A DNA stretch of 64,000 nt from Trebonia sp050013875 (GTDB lineage Bacteria; Actinomycetota; Actinomycetes; Streptosporangiales; Streptosporangiaceae). The notes under the pieces were generated by a model. The model saw only the letters and a list, made by a program, of their open reading frames with translations. It was not told where the DNA came from and did no database searches. The stretch lies in NCBI GenBank assembly GCA_050013875.1, contig JBEKEK010000051.1:10353-74352 (forward strand), given 5' to 3'. The position numbers and the translations under genes are program-made. This document shows positions 17,445-27,061 of the stretch, piece after piece. Positions within the stretch are counted from its first letter, which is position 1; each line of letters opens with the position of its first letter.

Positions 17445-18356
17445 ATGACCACCACCTCGGCGCCCTTCGGCCGGCTGCTGACGGCCATGATCACTCCGAT
17501 GACCCCGGACGGCGCGGTCGACTACGATGGCGCGGCGCGGCTGGCCGCCCACCTCGTGGATGACATGCGCAACGAGGGGCTCGTCGTCAACGGCACCACC
17601 GGTGAGGCGCCGACGACGACCGACGAGGAGAAATCCCGCCTGGTCAGAGTCGTCCTTGAGGCCGTTGGGGACCGCGCCGCGGTGATCGCGGGCGTCGGCA
17701 CCAACATCACCGCGCACACGATCGAGCTCTCGAAGCAGGCCGAGCAGGCCGGCGCGCACGGCCTGCTGGTGGTGACGCCTTACTACAACAAGCCAGCCCA
17801 GGACGCGCTGGCCGCGCACTTCACCAACGTTGCCGACAGCACTGGGTTGCCGGTGATCATTTACGACGTCCCGCACCGCACCGCGCTCGCGGTGGCGACC
17901 GACACGCTGATAAGGCTCGCGGAGCACCCGCGGATCGTCGCCGTCAAGGACGCCAAGGGCGACATCGCCGGCACGTCGCAGGTGCTGGCGCACACTGACC
18001 TCGCCTTTTACAGCGGCGACGACCCGATGACCCTGCCGATGCTGGCGATCGGCGGGATCGGCATCGTCAGCGTCACCGCCCACGTGGTCGGTGACCGGAT
18101 CTTCGAGATGATCGAGGCGTTCGCCAACGGCAGGAACGCCGAGGCGGCGAGGCTTCACCTCTCCATGCTTCCGGTCAACGTCGGCCTCTTCCGCAATCAG
18201 GCGGCGGTGCTGACCAAGGCCGCGATGGACCTGCTCGGCCTGCCCGGAGGCGGCGTGCGCGGCCCGCTGCTCCCGGCCAGTGCGGCCGAGCGACAGACGC
18301 TCCGCGCGGATCTGACCGCGGGCGGCGTCAAGCTTCCAGACGAAGGAATACTGTGA
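17445..18356 (+). CDS. dapA: 4-hydroxy-tetrahydrodipicolinate synthase
   Basis: Condenses pyruvate with aspartate semialdehyde in the lysine/diaminopimelate pathway, feeding peptidoglycan. The 303-residue TIM barrel has GTTGEAPTTT (the conserved Thr pair), the Tyr in VVTPYYNKP, YDVPHRTAL, the Schiff-base lysine in VAVKDAKGD, and the GGIGIVSVTAH strand. No Shine-Dalgarno sequence precedes the ATG. A TAGCGT hexamer at 17433-17438 lies six bases before it, so the message may be leaderless (inference). The TGA overlaps the GTG of rnj by 4 nt. The dapA-rnj order is the standard actinobacterial arrangement. Confidence 0.96.
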   Translation: MTTTSAPFGRLLTAMITPMTPDGAVDYDGAARLAAHLVDDMRNEGLVVNGTTGEAPTTTDEEKSRLVRVVLEAVGDRAAVIAGVGTNITAHTIELSKQAEQAGAHGLLVVTPYYNKPAQDALAAHFTNVADSTGLPVIIYDVPHRTALAVATDTLIRLAEHPRIVAVKDAKGDIAGTSQVLAHTDLAFYSGDDPMTLPMLAIGGIGIVSVTAHVVGDRIFEMIEAFANGRNAEAARLHLSMLPVNVGLFRNQAAVLTKAAMDLLGLPGGGVRGPLLPASAAERQTLRADLTAGGVKLPDEGIL

Positions 18357-20041
18357 GTTATCCGCATCCCGATCTGACCCCGCCGGCCCCGCTACCGAGC
18401 AACGGCTTGCGCGTTGTTGCGCTCGGCGGGCTCGGCGAGATCGGCCGGAACATGACCGTCTTCGAGTACCACGGCCGGCTGCTCATCGTCGACTGCGGTG
18501 TGCTCTTCCCCGAGTCCGACCAGCCCGGCGTGGACCTGATCCTGCCGGACTTCAGCTACCTGGACGGCCGTCTCGACCAGGTCGAGGCGCTGATCCTGAC
18601 GCACGCCCACGAGGACCACATCGGGGCGGTGCCGTACCTGCTCAGGGAACGGGGCGACATCCCGCTTGTCGGCACCAGGCTGACCCTGGCCCTGGTGAAA
18701 TCCAAGCTCAACGAGCATCGCCTCTCGCCCGAGACAATCGAGGTGAAAGAGGGCAACACGCGATCGTTCGGGCCATTCGATCTTGAATTCTTCGCGGTTA
18801 ACCACTCGATACCTGACGCGATGGCGGTGGCCATCAAGACGCCGGCCGGCACCGTGCTGCACACCGGCGACTTCAAGATGGACCAGCTGCCGCTCGACGG
18901 CCGGCTGACCGACCTGGCCGGGTTCGCGCGGCTTGGCGGCGAGGGCGTGGACCTGCTGCTGTCCGACTCCACCAACGCCGAGGTTCCCGGCATCGTCCGC
19001 TCCGAGCGTGACATCGCGCCGGTCCTCGACGAGGTTTTCGCCAACGCCGCGCAGCGGGTCATCGTGGCGTGCTTCGCCTCGCATGTGCACCGGGTGCAGC
19101 AGGTGCTTGACACCGCCGCCAGGCACCGGCGCAAGGTCGCCTTCGTCGGGCGGTCGATGGTCCGCAACATGGGCGTCGCCCGTGACCTCGGCTACCTGCG
19201 CGTCCCTGGCGGGCTCCTCATCGACCTGCGCGATGCCGAGGAGATGCCGCCGGGCGACGTGGTGCTGATCTCGACCGGGTCGCAGGGCGAGCCGATGTCG
19301 GCGCTGTCGCGGATGGCGGGCCGGGATCACCCCATCCGCATCGCTGCCGGGGACACCGTCATCCTCGCCTCCTCGCTCATCCCCGGCAACGAGACCTCCG
19401 TCTACCGGGTGATCAACGGGCTGACCAGGCTCGGCGCGCGGGTCGTGCACAAGGAGTCGTCGCTGGTCCACGTGAGCGGCCACGCCCCCGCGGGGGAACT
19501 GCTCTACCTGCTCAACCTGGTCAAGCCGAAGAACTTCATGCCGGTGCACGGCGAATGGCGGCACCTGCGGGCGCACGCCCGGCTCGCCGCGCTGACCGGG
19601 GTGCCCGATGACCGGATCGTGATCGCCGAGGACGGCGTGGTCGTCGACCTGCTGGACGGCAAGGCGTCGATCGCCGGCGCGGTCGACTGCGGCTACGTGT
19701 ACGTGGACGGGCTCACGGTCGGCGAGGTGACCGAGTCCCAGCTCAAGGACCGGCGCATCCTCGGTGATGAGGGGTTCATCTCGGTGATCATGGTCCTCGA
19801 CTCGTCCAGCGGCAAGATCGTCGGCGGCCCGGAGATCCACACCCGCGGCTCCGGCATCGACGATCAGGCGTTCCGGGTCGACGTGCTGCCCAAGCTGGAG
19901 GACGCCCTCGAGCGCGCGGCGAACGACGGCGTGGCCGACGCACACGCCATCCGCCAGCTCTCCCGCCGGGTGATCGGCAAGTGGGTGTCGGACAATTACC
20001 GGCGGCGGCCGATGATCATCCCGGTGGTCGTCGAGGTCTAG
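18353..20041 (+). CDS. rnj: Ribonuclease J
   Basis: Metallo-beta-lactamase/beta-CASP ribonuclease with endo- and 5'-3' exonuclease activity in mRNA and rRNA processing. At 562 residues it has the usual length. The zinc motif is THAHEDHIG (about residues 83-91). Further metal ligands are in VLHTGDFKMD and LLLSDSTNAE, beta-CASP motifs in ACFASHVHRVQQ and STGSQGEP, and the late histidine in HVSGHAPAGE and FMPVHGEWRH. The C-terminal domain follows from about 450. The GTG start overlaps the dapA stop (GTGA). The protein is cytoplasmic. Confidence 0.97.
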   Translation: MSYPHPDLTPPAPLPSNGLRVVALGGLGEIGRNMTVFEYHGRLLIVDCGVLFPESDQPGVDLILPDFSYLDGRLDQVEALILTHAHEDHIGAVPYLLRERGDIPLVGTRLTLALVKSKLNEHRLSPETIEVKEGNTRSFGPFDLEFFAVNHSIPDAMAVAIKTPAGTVLHTGDFKMDQLPLDGRLTDLAGFARLGGEGVDLLLSDSTNAEVPGIVRSERDIAPVLDEVFANAAQRVIVACFASHVHRVQQVLDTAARHRRKVAFVGRSMVRNMGVARDLGYLRVPGGLLIDLRDAEEMPPGDVVLISTGSQGEPMSALSRMAGRDHPIRIAAGDTVILASSLIPGNETSVYRVINGLTRLGARVVHKESSLVHVSGHAPAGELLYLLNLVKPKNFMPVHGEWRHLRAHARLAALTGVPDDRIVIAEDGVVVDLLDGKASIAGAVDCGYVYVDGLTVGEVTESQLKDRRILGDEGFISVIMVLDSSSGKIVGGPEIHTRGSGIDDQAFRVDVLPKLEDALERAANDGVADAHAIRQLSRRVIGKWVSDNYRRRPMIIPVVVEV

Positions 20042-20057
20042 GCTTCACCGCGACACC

Positions 20058-20165
20058 GGTCATCGGCCGCCTTACCAGGCAGGGGCCCACATAACGCCCC
20101 GCCACGCCGATGATCGGCCCTGCCGCCTGACCAGGCGGGGCGCCCACATGACACCTCGCCACTGC
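20058..20165. repeat. Imperfect tandem repeat of about 55 bp downstream of rnj
   Basis: Two adjacent units contain ACCAGGC(A/G)GGG, GCCCACAT(A/G)A and (C)GCCAC, separated by about 56 bp. The stretch lies in the gap after rnj and extends into the 3' end of the small minus-strand gene, where it creates the doubled WRGVMWAP motif. A CATCGG/GATCGG sequence marks the left edge of each unit. Confidence 0.55.
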
Positions 20166-20383
20166 GATGACGGGCGGGGCGTCTTGCGCTTGCCGGTGGC
20201 CTGGTGCTCGCGCAGGATCTCCGCCGCGTGCTTGGTGATCTCCGCTAGCTCGGCCTGGAGCTTGCGGACCTCGCGCGCTCCCCAGATCGGCGAGCTGAAC
20301 CGGTGGTGGGTGATCGCGGTCACCATCAGAAACCGCGCGTCGGCCGGGTCAACGCGCTCATCCAGCCAGTCGGCTCGCTCCAT
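20072..20383 (-). CDS. Small hypothetical protein with a duplicated C-terminal motif
   Basis: A 103-residue protein that I do not recognise. The ATG at 20383 has AAGGAG eight bases upstream, which decides the start. Residues about 1-60 look globular, with a helix rich in charge (REVRKLQAELAEITKHAAEIL) that may form a coiled coil. The C-terminal 40 residues are two versions of WRGVMWAP separated by a basic linker, encoded by an imperfect tandem repeat near 20058-20165. The gene is convergent with rnj and ends 30 bp from its stop. The repeated end may be recently acquired coding sequence. Confidence 0.6.
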   Translation of the reverse strand: MERADWLDERVDPADARFLMVTAITHHRFSSPIWGAREVRKLQAELAEITKHAAEILREHQATGKRKTPRPSSQWRGVMWAPRLVRRQGRSSAWRGVMWAPAW

Positions 20384-20681
20384 GCCATCTCCTTGCCGCC
20401 GCCGTTGCCAGCGACGTCGCCGTCCCCAAAATGGTTGACTCCGGCCGGCATGGGTCATTCCATGTGACCGGAGCGCTAGGTATGCGGTAGCCACCATCAC
20501 GCGCCCGCGCGCGATGGCCAGCCCCTACCTAGAGATAACGTTTGCGTCACGCTACAACATTCCGGCTTCGCTGGTGGTCGTTTCCCGTATGGCCGGCCGC
20601 CCATGCTGCGGGTTTGAGCTGTAAACGCGATAGATCTCGAGTGTGGCCGTGCGCTAGCATGGTGGCGGTATTGGAGCGGCC

Positions 20682-23600
20682 ATGGCTCTGATCGGGGAAG
20701 GCGACGTGATCACGGCGACGGACACCGTTCGGGTGGGTGTGCTCGGCCCGCTCGAGGTCACCGATGCCGCGGGCCGGCCGGTGCACGTGGGCGGGCAGCG
20801 GGTGCGGGCGCTGCTGATCCTGCTCGCCCTGGACGCGGGACGGGTGGTATCCGCCCGCTCGCTAATCGAGCGGCTCTGGGCCGATGAACGGCCGGCCGAC
20901 GCGTCGAACGCACTGCAGTCCCTCGTGTCCAGGCTGCGTGCCGCGCTCCGGCAGGCCGGCCTGCCCGCCGCGGTGCTCGAGTCGTCGGCGGTGGGCTACC
21001 GGCTCGCGGTGCCAGCGCAGGCGGTGGACGCGCTCGCCTTCCAGGCGCAGGCCCGGGCCGGCCGCGAGGCCCTGTCCGGCGGCGACGCCGCCGCCGCGGC
21101 GCGCCTGCTGCGGGTGGCGCTGGCCTGCTGGCGCGGCCCCGCCCTGGCCGACGTGGCGGGGGAGGAGTTCGCCGCGCGGCCGGCCGCCCGCCTGGCCGAG
21201 CTGCGCGATGCCGCGCTGCTCGACCGGGTCGAGGCGGATCTGGCCCTCGGTGAGGCGGGCCCGGTGCTGATCGGCGAGCTCCGCGAGCTGACGGCGGCCG
21301 ACCCGCTCGCGGAGCGCCCCACCGCGCTGCTGATGCGCGCCCTCGCCGCGACCGGCCGCCAGGCCGAGGCCCTCGCCGTCTACCAGCGGACCCGCGAGCT
21401 GCTGGCCGACAGCCTCGGCATGGACCCGTCCCCGCAGCTCGACCAGGCCCATCTCGCGGTTCTCAGGCAAGAGGTCCCGGTCGCGGCCGTCCCTTCCGTC
21501 GACGGCGCTCTCGCCGTTGCCCGTCCCCTTGACACCGCCCCGGTACGTCGGGCCGGTGTCTGGAACCAGCCGAACAGCTTCGTCGGCCGGGACCAGGACC
21601 TCATCGGCCTGCTGAAGCAACTGGCCGCTGAGCGCCTGGTCACGCTGACCGGGCCGGGCGGCGTGGGCAAGACCCGGCTGGCGGCGGAGGCGGCCGCGCG
21701 ATTGGCCGGCTCGGCCTGGTTCGCCGGCTCCGCCTGGTTCGCCGGGCTCGCCCAGGTGACCGAGCCGTCCGAGGTGCCCTACGTGGTACTTGACGCGCTT
21801 GGCCTGCGCGAACGTTCGCTCGGCCTGCGCGGCCCGGACGGGGCGGCCGACCCGCTCGACCGGTTGTGCGCCGCGCTGGCCGCCCGGGAGGCGGTGCTGA
21901 TCCTCGACAACTGCGAGCACCTCATTGACGCCGCCGCGGCCCTCGCGGCCCGCCTGCTGGCCGACTGCCCACGGGTCCGCGTCCTCGCGACCAGCCGCGA
22001 GCCCCTCGGGATCGGCGGCGAGACCCTGTACCCGGTCAATCCGCTCCCGGCCCCGCCCACCACCCCGCCGGCCGGATCCCGGGCCGCCGGACCCGACGGC
22101 CCGGATGGGCTCGCTGGCTTGTATCCAGCGGTGCGCCTGTTCGCCGACCGGGCCGCCGCCGTCAACCCCAGCTTCACCCTCAACCCTGGCAACGAGGCCG
22201 ACGTGGCGCGGATCTGCCGGGCGCTTGACGGCATGCCGCTGGCGATCGAGCTGGCCGCCCCCTGGCTGCGCACGCTAACCCCGGCCCAGCTGGCGCAGCG
22301 GCTGGCGGAACGGGTCGCCGATCGGCTCGACGGCCGGTTCGTCCTCCTGACCGGGGGCAGCCGGACCGCGCAGCCCCGGCACCAGACGCTGCGCGCGGTC
22401 GTCGACTGGAGCTGGCAGCTGCTCTCAGAGCCGGAACGGGCGCTCGCCCGTCGCCTGGCTGTCTTCCCCGCGGGCGCCACCCTTGCCGCCGCGGAACAGG
22501 TCTGCGCCGACGGAGCGGCGCCGGAAGCCGGCGGCACGGCACCGGAAGGAGAGACGCCGTCCGCGGCCTGCTGGCGAACCGGCCACGCTCAGGTGCTGCC
22601 GCGAGACAGCGTGCTGCCCACCCTCTCCGGCCTGGTCGGCAAGTCGATCATCGCGATGGCGGACGCGCCGGGCGGCTGCGCCCCCCGGTACCGGATGCTC
22701 GAGACGGTGCGCGCCTACGGTCTGGAGCGGCTGGCCGAGGCGGGCGAGGACACCGCGACGAGGGACGCGGTCGCCCGCTACTACCTGGACTTCGCCGAGA
22801 CCGCTGACCCGCTGCTGCGCGCCGCCGGTCAGATCCGCTGGTTCCGCGAGCTGCTGGCCGAGCAGGACAACGTCAACGGCGCGCTGCGCTGGGCGATCGC
22901 CCGCCGGGACTCGGCTACCGCGCTGCGGCTCGTCCGGGCCCTCGGCTACTACTGGTTCCAGCGCGGGCACGGCGAGGGCGATGTGCTGGCCGCCCAGGTG
23001 CTGGCGCTGACGGCACCGGAGCCGCCGACCGAGCGGACCGCCGAGGCGCGGGTAATCTGCGCGCTGCTCGCCGCGGGCTGGTCCTTCGACCTCGAGAAGG
23101 TCAAGGAACCGCTGCTTGAGGCCATCGCCGGCCTCAAGGCCTGGGGTGACGACTACATCGGCTTCCACCCGCTGGTGGCGCTGGCCGAGCCGGTGCTGCT
23201 GGAGTTCTCGGGGGAGCGCGAGCGTGCCCAGGACCAATACGACCGGTACGCCGGGGCACGCGATCCCTGGCTGCGGGCGATGGGCCTGGTCTACCGGGCG
23301 TCGCATGCCCGCGAGCTGGGCCGGCTGGCAGGCGCCGAGGACGATCTCCATGCCGCCCTGCGTGAATCCCGGGCGATCGGCGAGCAGTGGGGCACCGCCA
23401 TCGCGCTGACCGAGCTGGCCGAGTTCACCGAGCTCCGCGGCGATCACGCCGCGTCGCTGGCCGCCCTCGAGGAGGCGGTGTCGATCTGCCGCGAGCTAAC
23501 CACCTGGGGCGACGCGTCCTATGTGGAGGCCAGGCTCGCGATCGTCCGGGCGCGGACCGGGGAGTTCGCCCGGGCCAGGGCCGATCTGGACCTCGTCGAT

Positions 23601-24161
23601 GCGACGGTCGCGGCGCGCGGCGGCGCGGTCGACATCGACCGCTGGGTGACGCTGATCCGGGCCGAGCTTGCCTGGCGGGAGGGCGACCTCGCGCTGGCCG
23701 CCCGCTGCTGCGCGGACGTGCTCGCCGTGATCGGGCCCTATCGGGCGGTCTGGTGGGAGCCGCTCCGTGCGCGCCTGCACACGCGGCACGCCCTGGTGGT
23801 GCTGGCTCAGGGCGACCGGCGGCGCTGCCGGGAGGAGCTCGCCGCCGCCCTTGACTCCAGTGCCGCCTGGACCGACCATTCAGCCCTGGCCGCGGTCCTC
23901 GACTCGTGCGCCTGCTACCTGGTCCACCCCGACCAGGCCGAAGTTGCTGGAGCGGCGCAACTGACTGCCAGACTGCTCGGCGCGGCGCACGCCGTCCGCG
24001 GCGCCTTCGACGAGTCAAGCCCGGACGCCCCGCAGGCCCGCGCCGCCGCCCGCGGCCGGCTCGGCGGCGCCGCCTTTGACGCCGCCTACCAGTCCGCGGC
24101 AGGCCTCACCTACGAGGCATCCATCGAGCTGGCCCGCGAGACCCTGACGGCAGTCACGTGA
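20682..24161 (+). CDS. SARP/AfsR-like STAND regulator
   Basis: Large transcriptional regulator of the AfsR type, 1159 residues. The domain order is an OmpR-like winged helix (about 8-100, LGPLEVTDAAGRPVHVGG), the BTAD helical domain (about 105-255), and an NB-ARC/STAND ATPase. The ATPase has a P-loop GPGGVGKTR (about 324) and a Walker-B-like VLILDNCEHL (about 404), then the LPLAIELAAPWLRTLTP-type GxP region. A TPR-like C-terminus follows from about 680. Regulators of this kind usually act on secondary metabolism or morphology. No biosynthetic cluster is adjacent. The start may be ATG 20682 or GTG 20706 (GGGGAAGG upstream). A direct repeat SAWFAG-SAWFAG follows the P-loop. The next genes, convergent, encode a DrrAB-like exporter. 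Confidence 0.92.
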   Translation: MALIGEGDVITATDTVRVGVLGPLEVTDAAGRPVHVGGQRVRALLILLALDAGRVVSARSLIERLWADERPADASNALQSLVSRLRAALRQAGLPAAVLESSAVGYRLAVPAQAVDALAFQAQARAGREALSGGDAAAAARLLRVALACWRGPALADVAGEEFAARPAARLAELRDAALLDRVEADLALGEAGPVLIGELRELTAADPLAERPTALLMRALAATGRQAEALAVYQRTRELLADSLGMDPSPQLDQAHLAVLRQEVPVAAVPSVDGALAVARPLDTAPVRRAGVWNQPNSFVGRDQDLIGLLKQLAAERLVTLTGPGGVGKTRLAAEAAARLAGSAWFAGSAWFAGLAQVTEPSEVPYVVLDALGLRERSLGLRGPDGAADPLDRLCAALAAREAVLILDNCEHLIDAAAALAARLLADCPRVRVLATSREPLGIGGETLYPVNPLPAPPTTPPAGSRAAGPDGPDGLAGLYPAVRLFADRAAAVNPSFTLNPGNEADVARICRALDGMPLAIELAAPWLRTLTPAQLAQRLAERVADRLDGRFVLLTGGSRTAQPRHQTLRAVVDWSWQLLSEPERALARRLAVFPAGATLAAAEQVCADGAAPEAGGTAPEGETPSAACWRTGHAQVLPRDSVLPTLSGLVGKSIIAMADAPGGCAPRYRMLETVRAYGLERLAEAGEDTATRDAVARYYLDFAETADPLLRAAGQIRWFRELLAEQDNVNGALRWAIARRDSATALRLVRALGYYWFQRGHGEGDVLAAQVLALTAPEPPTERTAEARVICALLAAGWSFDLEKVKEPLLEAIAGLKAWGDDYIGFHPLVALAEPVLLEFSGERERAQDQYDRYAGARDPWLRAMGLVYRASHARELGRLAGAEDDLHAALRESRAIGEQWGTAIALTELAEFTELRGDHAASLAALEEAVSICRELTTWGDASYVEARLAIVRARTGEFARARADLDLVDATVAARGGAVDIDRWVTLIRAELAWREGDLALAARCCADVLAVIGPYRAVWWEPLRARLHTRHALVVLAQGDRRRCREELAAALDSSAAWTDHSALAAVLDSCACYLVHPDQAEVAGAAQLTARLLGAAHAVRGAFDESSPDAPQARAAARGRLGGAAFDAAYQSAAGLTYEASIELARETLTAVT

Positions 24162-24251
24162 CGAACCTGACAGCGGTAACGGGAGCGTGGGGAGCAGGCC
24201 GCGTGCGTTCCATCACTGAGAGATTTTGACTTCCCGCCTGGACCCCGGAGA

Positions 24252-25070
24252 TCACGCCCGGCGGCGGTAGGCCGTGACCGCGAGCGGCGCGAACACCACG
24301 AAGATGCCGAGCGTCCAGAGCAGCGACCGCTCGACCACCCCGGCGGCGGGACCGCCGGTGAGCAGGGCGCGCTCCGCCTCGGTCAGGTAGGTGACCGGGT
24401 TGACCTTGACGAACGCCTGCAGCCAGCCCGGCAGCGTCGCCGTCGGCACCAGCAGGTTCGAGCCGAAGACGAGCGGGAACATGAGCAGGAAGCCGAACCC
24501 CTGCACCGCCTGCGGTGACCGCAGCAGCACGCCGATGAGCGCGGAGAACCAGCACATCGCGAGCGCGAACACCAGCAGCAGCAGGCAGCCCAGGGCGGCG
24601 GAGAACGGGGTCGTCTCGATGCGGAAGCCGAGGATCATCCCGAAGCCGAGGGTGACCGCGATCGAGATCACGTACCGGATCGCGTCGCCGAAGATCGCGC
24701 CCGCCAGCGGCGCCCAGCGCGCGATCGGCAGCGCCCGGAACCGGTCGAAGACACCGGTGGTGATGTCCGCGTTGAGCATCATCCCGGTGCCCATGGTGGC
24801 GAACACCACGCTCATCACGAGGACCCCCGGCAGGGAGAACTGCAGGTACTTGTGCGTGCTGCCGGAGACAGCGCCGCCGAACACGTAGGTGAACAGCAGC
24901 AGGTAGACGATCGGCGTGAGCGACAGGCTGAACAGGTCCTCGATGTTGGTGGGCATCTTCAGCAGCGACCGCCAGGTCAGCGTGAACGAGTTCCGCAGCC
25001 CGCCGAGCGGGCCGAGCCTGCGGACGGGGGAGGCGGCGGGGATGTGGGGGGAAGAGAAGGCTGTGGTCAT
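24252..25070 (-). CDS. ABC-2 type permease, DrrB-like
   Basis: Membrane half of a drug-type exporter, 272 residues, with six hydrophobic helices. The helix order includes LFSLSLTPIVYLLLFTYVFG, GVLVMSVVFATMGTGMM and the conserved DRFRALPIARWAPLAG cytoplasmic motif seen in daunorubicin-type permeases. The PLVFGSNLLVPTATLPGWLQ segment is also family-typical. Its ATG overlaps the TGA of the ATPase gene (ATGA), so the pair is coupled. Substrate is unknown; the DrrAB family exports hydrophobic drugs or lipids. Confidence 0.92.
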   Translation of the reverse strand: MTTAFSSPHIPAASPVRRLGPLGGLRNSFTLTWRSLLKMPTNIEDLFSLSLTPIVYLLLFTYVFGGAVSGSTHKYLQFSLPGVLVMSVVFATMGTGMMLNADITTGVFDRFRALPIARWAPLAGAIFGDAIRYVISIAVTLGFGMILGFRIETTPFSAALGCLLLLVFALAMCWFSALIGVLLRSPQAVQGFGFLLMFPLVFGSNLLVPTATLPGWLQAFVKVNPVTYLTEAERALLTGGPAAGVVERSLLWTLGIFVVFAPLAVTAYRRRA

Positions 25071-26065
25071 CGGGTGCTCCCGTTCAGTTCCGGAGTCTCA
25101 GTCGTGCCTGACGTGTCGGCGGGCTGGCCGGTGAGGGCGAGGAACACCTCATCCAGGGTGGCCTTGCGCAGCGCGAACTCGGCCGGCTCGATGCTGGCCG
25201 CGTCGAGCTGACGGACGATCTCCGGCAGCAGCCTGCCGTTCTCGACCGCGACGGACACGGTGCCCGATTCGGCGCTGAGCTCGGGCGCGGTTCCCAGCAG
25301 AGCCGCAAGCAGTGCGGAGACCGCGCCGACGTCGCCGTGGTGAACGGGGGTTACCTCCAGGACCTGCCGCCCGGACTGGGCCTTCAGTTCGTCCGGGGTA
25401 CCGGTGGCGATGACCGCCCCGTGGTTGATAACCGCGATGTCGTGCGCGAGCTGATCGGCCTCCTCCAGGTACTGGGTGGTGAGCAGCACGGTCGTGCCGT
25501 CGGCGACCATTTCCCTGACCATCGCCCAGACCTCGTTGCGGCTGTGCGGGTCGAGCCCGGTGGTCGGCTCGTCAAGGAACAGCACCCGCGGCCGGCCGAC
25601 GAGGCTGGCGGCCAGGTCAAGGCGGCGGCGCATGCCGCCTGAGTAGGTCTTCGCGCGCCGCCCGGACGCGTCGGAGAGCTCGAACCGCGCCAGCAGCTCC
25701 GCCGCCCGCGCCCGCGCCTGGTGGCGGCTGAGGCCGAGCAGGCGGCCGATCATGATCAGGTTGTTGGTACCGGAGAGCCCCTCGTCGACCGACGCGTACT
25801 GGCCGGTCAGCCCGATCAGCTGGCGCACCTGGTGCGCGTCCCGCCGGGTGCTGTACCCGCAGACATAGGCCTCGCCGGCGTCCGGCTTGAGCAGGGTGGC
25901 GAGGATGCGGACGGCAGTGGTCTTGCCGGCCCCGTTCGGGCCGAGGAGGCCGAGCACGGTGCCGGTGTGCGCGGTCAGGTCCACGCCTGCCAGCGCCGTC
26001 GTCTTGCCGAACCGCTTGACCAGTCCTCGCGTCTCGACCGCGTAAGGTGCATCTTCCACGTTCAT
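25067..26065 (-). CDS. ABC transporter ATPase, DrrA-like
   Basis: ATP-binding partner of the DrrB-like permease, 332 residues from ATG 26065, which starts MNVEDAPYAV. Upstream in-frame sequence is not domain-like. Walker A is GPNGAGKTT (about 41-49), the Q-loop is in GLTGQYASVDE, the signature is YSGGMRRRLDLA, and Walker B is VLFLDEPTTGLDP. The DrrA family C-terminal domain contains LRKATLDEVFLALTG. Overlap with the permease start implies co-translation. The stop-start geometry places this gene first in its operon. Confidence 0.95.
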   Translation of the reverse strand: MNVEDAPYAVETRGLVKRFGKTTALAGVDLTAHTGTVLGLLGPNGAGKTTAVRILATLLKPDAGEAYVCGYSTRRDAHQVRQLIGLTGQYASVDEGLSGTNNLIMIGRLLGLSRHQARARAAELLARFELSDASGRRAKTYSGGMRRRLDLAASLVGRPRVLFLDEPTTGLDPHSRNEVWAMVREMVADGTTVLLTTQYLEEADQLAHDIAVINHGAVIATGTPDELKAQSGRQVLEVTPVHHGDVGAVSALLAALLGTAPELSAESGTVSVAVENGRLLPEIVRQLDAASIEPAEFALRKATLDEVFLALTGQPADTSGTTETPELNGSTR

Positions 26066-26203
26066 GCCCCAATACTGCGGCAGGCCGCTGTCAAGTCCCG
26101 CACGAACCGCTGCCAGCCCGGTTGGGCATGGGACAGGGATAGAGTTCGGCAAGGAAGATCATCGCGATTCGTTCGCGGTTGGCTCGGCGCCAGGGAGATC
26201 GTG

Positions 26204-27061
26204 ATGGCCGATGGTGACATGACGTGGGCCAGGCTGGACCCGGGTCATGCGCCGGACATCGACACGACGGTGCCGAGCGTGGCGCGGGTGTATGACGCCA
26301 TCCTGGGCGGCAAGGACAACTTCGCGGTGGACCGCGTGGTGGCCGGGGAAGCGATGCGGGCCATGTCGGACGGCGGCAACGGCGCGCGGCTCAACCGGGC
26401 GGCGCTCGGGCGCGCCGTCAGGTACATGGCCGACCGTGGCGTCGCCCAGTTCCTCGACCTCGGGTCCGGCCTGCCGACCGTGCAGAACACCCACGAGATC
26501 GCCCAGGGGGTCAACCCCACGGCGCGCGTGGTGTACGTGGACAACGACCCGAGCGTCATCGCGCACGGGCAGGCGCTGCTCGCCGGCGACGACTCGACGG
26601 TGGTGGTGCTGGCCGACGTGCGGTCGCCCGACGAGTTGCTCGCGCTGCCCGCGGTCGCGGGCTTCCTCGACTTCAGCCAGCCGATCGGGCTGATACTCAA
26701 CGCCGTGATTCACCACCTGAACGACGACGAGGACCCGCACGGCATCGTCGACCGCTACAAGGACGCGCTCGCGCCGGGCAGCTACCTGCAGCTCACGCAC
26801 TTCTGCGACGAATCCGCCGAGGCCCGGGCCAACTCGGAGGTGCTGACGCGGTCGCTCGGCCGCGGGCAGGTGCGGAGCCGGGCAGAGATCGTGAGCTTCT
26901 TCGACGGTCTGGACCTGGCACCGCCAGGCGTCGTCTTCCTGCCCTGGTGGCGCCCGGTCGGCCCATTGGACAGCCCGCCGCCAGCGGGCAGCATGCTCAT
27001 GCTGGTCGGCGTGGGCAAGAAGGGCTTAAGTGCTTTCCCGCTAGAGAGGTTTTACCGCTAG
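26204..27061 (+). CDS. SAM-dependent methyltransferase, PF04672 (DUF574) type, copy 2
   Basis: A 285-residue paralogue of the 16.4 kb gene. ATG 26204 with GGGAG at 26193-26197 is preferred to far-upstream starts that would overlap the ABC gene. Shared blocks are PSVARVYDAILGGKDNF, FLDLGSGLPTVQNTHEI, VVYVDNDPSVIAHG, FSQPIGLILNAVIHHL and APGSYLQLTHF. Both copies therefore keep the acidic residue at the end of strand 2 and the GSGLPT SAM loop. The stop codon overlaps the stop of the convergent acyl-CoA dehydrogenase-like gene by 4 nt. Substrate unknown. Confidence 0.92.
   Translation: MADGDMTWARLDPGHAPDIDTTVPSVARVYDAILGGKDNFAVDRVVAGEAMRAMSDGGNGARLNRAALGRAVRYMADRGVAQFLDLGSGLPTVQNTHEIAQGVNPTARVVYVDNDPSVIAHGQALLAGDDSTVVVLADVRSPDELLALPAVAGFLDFSQPIGLILNAVIHHLNDDEDPHGIVDRYKDALAPGSYLQLTHFCDESAEARANSEVLTRSLGRGQVRSRAEIVSFFDGLDLAPPGVVFLPWWRPVGPLDSPPPAGSMLMLVGVGKKGLSAFPLERFYR

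Noticed and set aside
25721..26203. In-frame extension of methyltransferase copy 2 upstream of 26204.
   Set aside because: It lies antisense to the DrrA-like gene. ATG 26204 has a good ribosome site and matches the family N-terminus.
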